Source of the DNA: Hymenoscyphus infarciens
Lineage: Eukaryota > Ascomycota > Leotiomycetes > Helotiales > Helotiaceae
Direction of reading: 5' to 3'
Length of the DNA: 12,819 bases
Assembly: GCA_001414345.1 (NCBI GenBank)
Contig: LLCB01000683.1
Coordinates: 1 to 12,819 of the forward strand
Part shown: positions 9,602 to 12,819 of the stretch, in pieces
How positions within the stretch are numbered: the first letter of the stretch is position 1
How the letters are laid out: every line of letters starts with the position of its first letter
Translations under genes and position numbers: made by a program
Notes under the pieces: generated by a model
What the model was told of the DNA's origin: nothing
Databases searched by the model: none
The model's input: only the letters and a program-made list of their open reading frames with translations

Positions 9602-11173
9602 ACTATATATCTATTGCTTTCTACTACCTTATCTTACTTTACCTTAAAACACTATTTATTTTACTAACTAATCTCTTATACTTTATATTTCTTATTTACT
9701 TAATATATTAAATATTTCTACTTATTAGTTACTTTTATTAATATATTTTATTATAACTTTATTAGGTTTATACTATTCTTCTTTATTATCTAATTTAGGT
9801 TTATATTTATAAATATGTTCTACTCTACTTTTATATTCTAATATTAACTACTAAGACTATATTAATATCTCTATAGTCTTAAAATATATTTCTCTATATT
9901 AGCTATAGACTATAAATAAGCTTATAAGAAGGTAGAAACCTAGATAGAAGTAAGACTAACTACTTTTAAGACTAGTATTTTAAGTAGTACTCTAATAACT
10001 AAATATAGCCTATACTTTTAATTTATATTTAAGGATAATTAGTAACCTTTTAAATACTATAGTAGCTATAAACTACTAGTTCTTAAAATAAAGGAAATTA
10101 TTAAGAATTTAGAGGAACTATAAAGTATATTTAATAATATATAGTTACTATAAGTAATAAAAATAACTAAGCTAGGAAATATATCCTAACTTTTTAGCTT
10201 TTTTTTATACCTTATAGAAGCTAGCTTAAAGCTAGAAGTCGATCTTAAGAAAAGAGAAGTAAATTAAAAGGTAAAGTTAAAGAAAACTATTTAACTATCT
10301 TAACTACTTATACTATATTCTTAAGCACCGACGACTATATATACTAGTAACACTTTAAAAGGCAATAGTAAAAACGAATTTATAAACACTAGTAGCTATA
10401 GCTTAGGGTTAGTAGCCACTTTTAGTACTACTAGTATATAAAGTTTTAATTTAGCTAAATTAGTAACTACTATAAAGTTAAAACCAGTTACTTAAACGCT
10501 TCTTAGTTTCTCCTAAAGAATATTTATTAATATAGTCTTAGAAGACTAATTTAAAGAGAAGTAATAGCTATACTATTAGGCTATATAAGACTTATATAAA
10601 ATTAATATAAGTAATATCTATATTATAGTAATCTTAGATTTAATAGTATATATATTTACTTATAATCTTAACTCTTAATTTATCTCTATTAAAAACTCTT
10701 ATAGAATGCCTAAAGAATCTAAGAAAGGTTTTCTCTTATTAAAAAAGCCTAAAAAAGGTTTAAAAGTTATTCTAGTAAATTTAAAAACATAATCTAAGTA
10801 TTAGATAGGTATACTATTATAATATAGAGTAGAACTTTTAAGATCTAAGCTTTAAACTATAAGTAAAGTAGATTCTTTTATAAAGAATTATTAATAAGAC
10901 TTATTATTCTTCTTTAACTTTAGATTATTTATAATAAGTACTAATACCTATCTTACTTTAATAACTAGCTACTATATATCTTTCTTCTATATAAAAATAA
11001 CTTCTAAGTATATTAAGTACTTTAATAAAACTAATCTAAAAAAACACTATAAGAAATTAAAGCTTTTCTACCTTAAAATTAAGTATATATAGTATTATAA
11101 TCTTATAAAAGATAGTAAGCGTTTCTAAGTAGGTACTATCTAAGTAGCTATTAGCTTAAAGGTTAGATATAAC
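9602..11173 (+). pseudogene. Coding relic E, best-preserved frame, RIP-inactivated
   Basis: One + frame can be followed for about 520 codons. Stop-free runs include 21 and 29 codons in 9602-9800, three of about 25 codons in 9940-10260, 38 codons (10325-10438), 29 codons (10589-10675), 37 codons (10679-10789, with an ATG at 10706 and 28 sense codons before TAA at 10790) and 64 codons (10898-11089), the longest found in the window. It begins hydrophobic, then turns charged (KLEVDLKKREV near 10230), then Ser/Thr/Asn-rich over the CpA-retaining island, then basic (PKESKKGF at 10709). Around 10637 an Asp followed by a possible RIP-altered Ser and a His/Tyr, and around 10970 a YYISFF stretch, loosely recall the protease region of Ty1/copia gag-pol. 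This is only a lead. The ATG at 10706 is probably internal and not the true start. Confidence 0.55.
10322..10490 (+). other. Island that retained CpA sites
   Basis: Within about 170 bp there are six CA dinucleotides (gcacc, aacac, ggcaa, aacac, gccac, accag), roughly a quarter of all CA in the window. CG and GGG also survive. It coincides with the Ser/Thr/Asn-rich part of relic E and the 38-codon stop-free run at 10325-10438. Either RIP was locally less complete or this part was originally richer in CpA. Confidence 0.75.
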
Positions 11174-11753
11174 TAACTAGTCTTACTACTTTTATAATTA
11201 TAATTAGTTTATAAGATAATAGATAAGAGTTATAAGACATTATAAATTACTAAGAGTAGCTTATAAGGTATTAGAGAAGTATAAGAGGTATAGCTTAGGA
11301 TAGTAGGAGTAGGTTATTTATAAGTATTTATAAGTTTTCTTTTTCTTAGATTTCTTAACTTTAAAGTTTATTAAGGTATATATATAAGATTATAAGAGAC
11401 TAAGAGAGTAGCTATACTAAGAGTTAGTAGCTTCTTTTTTTTCCTTTAAGTTTTTAGTTTATTAAGTTCTAAGAGAACTATAGCTAGTAAGCGTTAAGTT
11501 TAACTATTTTTAAAATTAATATAATATAAAATATTTAGAGTTTCTTCTCTTAACTTACCTTTATTTATAAGTAGACGCTTAGTTCTCTTATCTAAATTTT
11601 TATATATTAATTTCTTAACTTTTCCTATTTTCCTTTCCTAGGCCTTCTTCTTATAGCTTAAAACCCTATCTAATTTAGCTTAAATCTATTACTTATAATA
11701 TAGGTATATAGGCTTTTATAAAGTATACTAAAAGTATATATTTCTTAGATAGA
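11174..11753. other. Spacer between relic E and right array
   Basis: The frame of relic E continues with shorter open pieces, for example around 11480-11640, but stops become frequent and the minus strand is about as open. Possible 3' part of relic E or intergenic DNA. No repeat unit, RNA gene or regulatory site is recognised before the array begins. Confidence 0.4.
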
Positions 11754-11826
11754 ACTATATATCTTATACTCTTATTCTTTACTTAGTAGAGAATTAGTTT
11801 AATATAACTATATATCTTATACTCTT

Positions 11827-11941
11827 ATTCTCTACTTAGTAGAGAATTAAACTAAGATAGTTAGTATTATATCTTCTAATCTTATTTTTTACTTAGTAGA
11901 GAATTAAACTAAGATAGTTAGTATTATATCTTCTAATCTTA
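11827..11941 (+). repeat. Pair of near-identical 57-bp variant units
   Basis: Two successive units share the otherwise unique spacer aaactaagatagttagtatt and the tail atcttctaatcttatt, differing mainly at the palindrome left arm (tctctact versus ttttact). They form a local duplication of a variant unit at the inner edge of the array. Confidence 0.8.
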
Positions 11942-12326
11942 TTCTCTACTTTATAGAGAATTAAACTATTATAACTTTATATCTTTTTTACTTTTATTCT
12001 CTACTTAGTAAAGAATTAAACTAATATAAATATATATCTTTTCTACTTTTATTCTCTACTTAATAAAGAATTAAAGTAATATAACTTTATATCTTTTCTA
12101 TTCTTAATCTCTATTTAGTAGAGAATTAGACTAATCTAGCTATATATCTTATACTCTTATTCTCTACTTAAAAGAGAATTAGTCTAATCTAGTTATATTA
12201 TCTCTACTCTTATTCTCTACTTAGAGAATTAAACTAATCTAGCTATATATCTTTTCTACTCTTATTCTCTACTTAGTAGAGAATTAAACTAATCTAGCTA
12301 TATATCTTTTCTACTCTTATTCTCTA

Positions 12327-12819
12327 CTTAGTAGATAATTAAACTAATATAGTTATATATTTTCTACTCTTATTCTCTACTAAGTAGAGAATTAAACTAT
12401 TATAACTATATATTCTTTCTACTCTTATTCTCTACTAAGTAGAGAATTAAACTATTATAACTATATATTCTTTCTACTCTTATTCTCTACTAAGTAGAGA
12501 ATTAAACTATTATAACTATATATTCTTTCTACTCTTATTCTATACTTAGTAGAGAATTAGACTAATCTAGCTATATATCTTTTTAACTCTTATTCTCTAC
12601 TTAGTAGAGAATTAGACAAATATAGTTATATACTTTCTACTCTTATTCTCTACTAAGTAGAGAATTAAACTATTATAACTATATATTCTTCTTACTCTTA
12701 TTCTCTACTAAGTAGAGAATTAAACTATTATAACTATATATTCTTTCTACTCTTATTCTCTACTAAGTAGAGAATTAAACTATTATAACTATATATTCTT
12801 TCTAGTCTTATTCTCTACT
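12327..12819 (+). repeat. Higher-order repeat of ~273 bp
   Basis: The block starting at 12327 (one 53-bp unit, then three type B units at 12380, 12435 and 12490) is repeated from 12600 (one 53-bp unit, then type B units at 12653, 12708 and 12763). A single type A unit at 12545 lies between. The offset is 273 bp, or five units. This shows recent block duplication or conversion in the outer part of the array. Confidence 0.8.

Larger units (their letters stand above)
561..11753. other. RIP-saturated interior (CpA/TpG depletion)
   Basis: Seen directly: CA and TG dinucleotides are almost absent over the whole interior, with isolated exceptions such as gcactgcg at 1921, atgtc at 2692, catag near 5000 and a cluster at 10320-10490. 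CG sites survive more often (for example 1059, 1077, 1536, 1748, 2453, 2718, 4842, 4981, 5561, 6123). GC content is about a fifth to a quarter by eye. Known mechanism: RIP converts C to T mainly at CpA in duplicated DNA before meiosis in many Pezizomycotina. The preference for CpA over CpG argues against simple methyl-CpG decay. The arrays at both ends show the same depletion. Confidence 0.88.
1..12819. mobile_element. Candidate RIP-silenced large element bounded by inverted tandem-repeat arrays
   Basis: What is seen: the same ~55-bp repeat unit is arrayed at both edges of the window, and the left units are the reverse complement of the right units. Between them lie about 11.2 kb with no copy of the unit and several decayed coding frames. 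Elements with long terminal inverted repeats made of tandem units are known (foldback-type elements and some other large DNA transposons), so an inactive multi-gene transposon is a reasonable inference. Against it: no target-site duplication can be seen because both arrays run off the window, and no transposase motif is recognised. Two unrelated inverted satellite arrays inside heterochromatin would look similar. RIP in fungi acts on duplicated DNA, which fits a formerly multicopy element. Confidence 0.35.
11754..12819 (+). repeat. Right tandem array of ~55-bp palindromic unit
   Basis: Twenty units, the last one cut by the window end. Core positions are 11782, 11835, 11892, 11949, 12004, 12059, 12114, 12167, 12220, 12272, 12327, 12380, 12435, 12490, 12545, 12600, 12653, 12708, 12763 and 12818; spacing is mostly 55, with 52, 53 and 57 variants. 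Each unit contains the palindrome TTCTCTACT(T/A)AGTAGAGAA, a spacer beginning attagactaat or attaaactatt, and a CT-rich stretch ending ctactcttat. Two unit types exist. Type A has a central T and gactaatctagct; type B has a central A and aactattataact. They differ by transversions as well as transitions, so they diverged by more than RIP. Units toward the end are nearly identical. Confidence 0.96.

Noticed and set aside
10403..10412. TTAGGGTTAG, resembling the fungal telomere repeat
   Set aside because: Fewer than two units, inside the open frame of relic E, and no other copies nearby. Most likely chance, so it is not evidence of a telomere.
10706..10792. Intact 28-codon ORF starting at ATG
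   Set aside because: It is part of a longer open frame that extends upstream and downstream, so it is a remnant of relic E and not a separate small gene.
10200..11720. Alternative minus-strand coding relic opposite relic E
   Set aside because: The minus strand can be read with some open runs, but they are shorter than the 64-, 38- and 37-codon runs on the + strand, and TA-rich codons such as TTA mirror into stops.
11754..12819. CRISPR-like array (regular repeats of 55 bp)
   Set aside because: The whole unit including the spacer is repeated, so there are no unique spacers. No cas genes are present and the context is fungal RIP DNA.
1..12819. Mitochondrial genome, plasmid or apicomplexan DNA as an explanation for the AT richness
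   Set aside because: General AT bias would not remove CpA and TpG specifically while sparing CpG, and no intact genes, tRNAs or rRNAs are visible.

Overview
The window looks like a degenerate, gene-dead, very AT-rich segment of a filamentous ascomycete genome (Pezizomycotina). The key sign is dinucleotide use. By eye there are only about 25 CpA and fewer than 20 TpG in 12.8 kb, while CpT, CpC and even CpG are clearly less depleted and TpA is everywhere. That is the signature of repeat-induced point mutation (RIP, CpA to TpA on either strand) taken almost to saturation. CpG deamination or a merely AT-rich genome would not give it. No intact gene, tRNA, rRNA or CRISPR array is visible. In-frame stops are almost all TAA or TAG, as expected when CAA, CAG and TGG codons are hit.

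Layout. Positions 1-560 hold a tandem array of a ~55-bp unit, each unit carrying a near-perfect palindrome (TTCTCTACT A/T AGTAGAGAA). Positions 11754-12819 hold about 20 more units of the same repeat in the opposite orientation, running off the window end. The ~11.2 kb between the arrays is RIP-saturated DNA that still shows long single-frame stretches interrupted only by TAA/TAG. These are coding relics: A (+, 1052-1777), B (-, 2395-3183), a separate minus-strand fragment (1900-2260), C1 (+, 4190-5284), C2 (+, 5782-6597), D (+, 6816-9428, with an in-frame 29-30-codon tandem repeat near its start) and E (+, 9602-11173, with an island that kept its CpA). C1, C2, D and E lie on the same strand one after another. 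They could be several genes or one or two very large ones broken by indels.

Interpretation. The arrangement (inverted repeat arrays at both ends, several relic coding frames inside, RIP throughout) fits a large multi-gene mobile element whose ends are built from tandem repeats, like a foldback-type or other long-TIR element, later silenced by RIP. A RIP-degraded heterochromatic or centromeric block with two inverted satellite arrays is the main alternative. I could not confidently assign any relic to a protein family. Weak resemblances to reverse-transcriptase and Ty1/copia protease motifs are reported only as leads.
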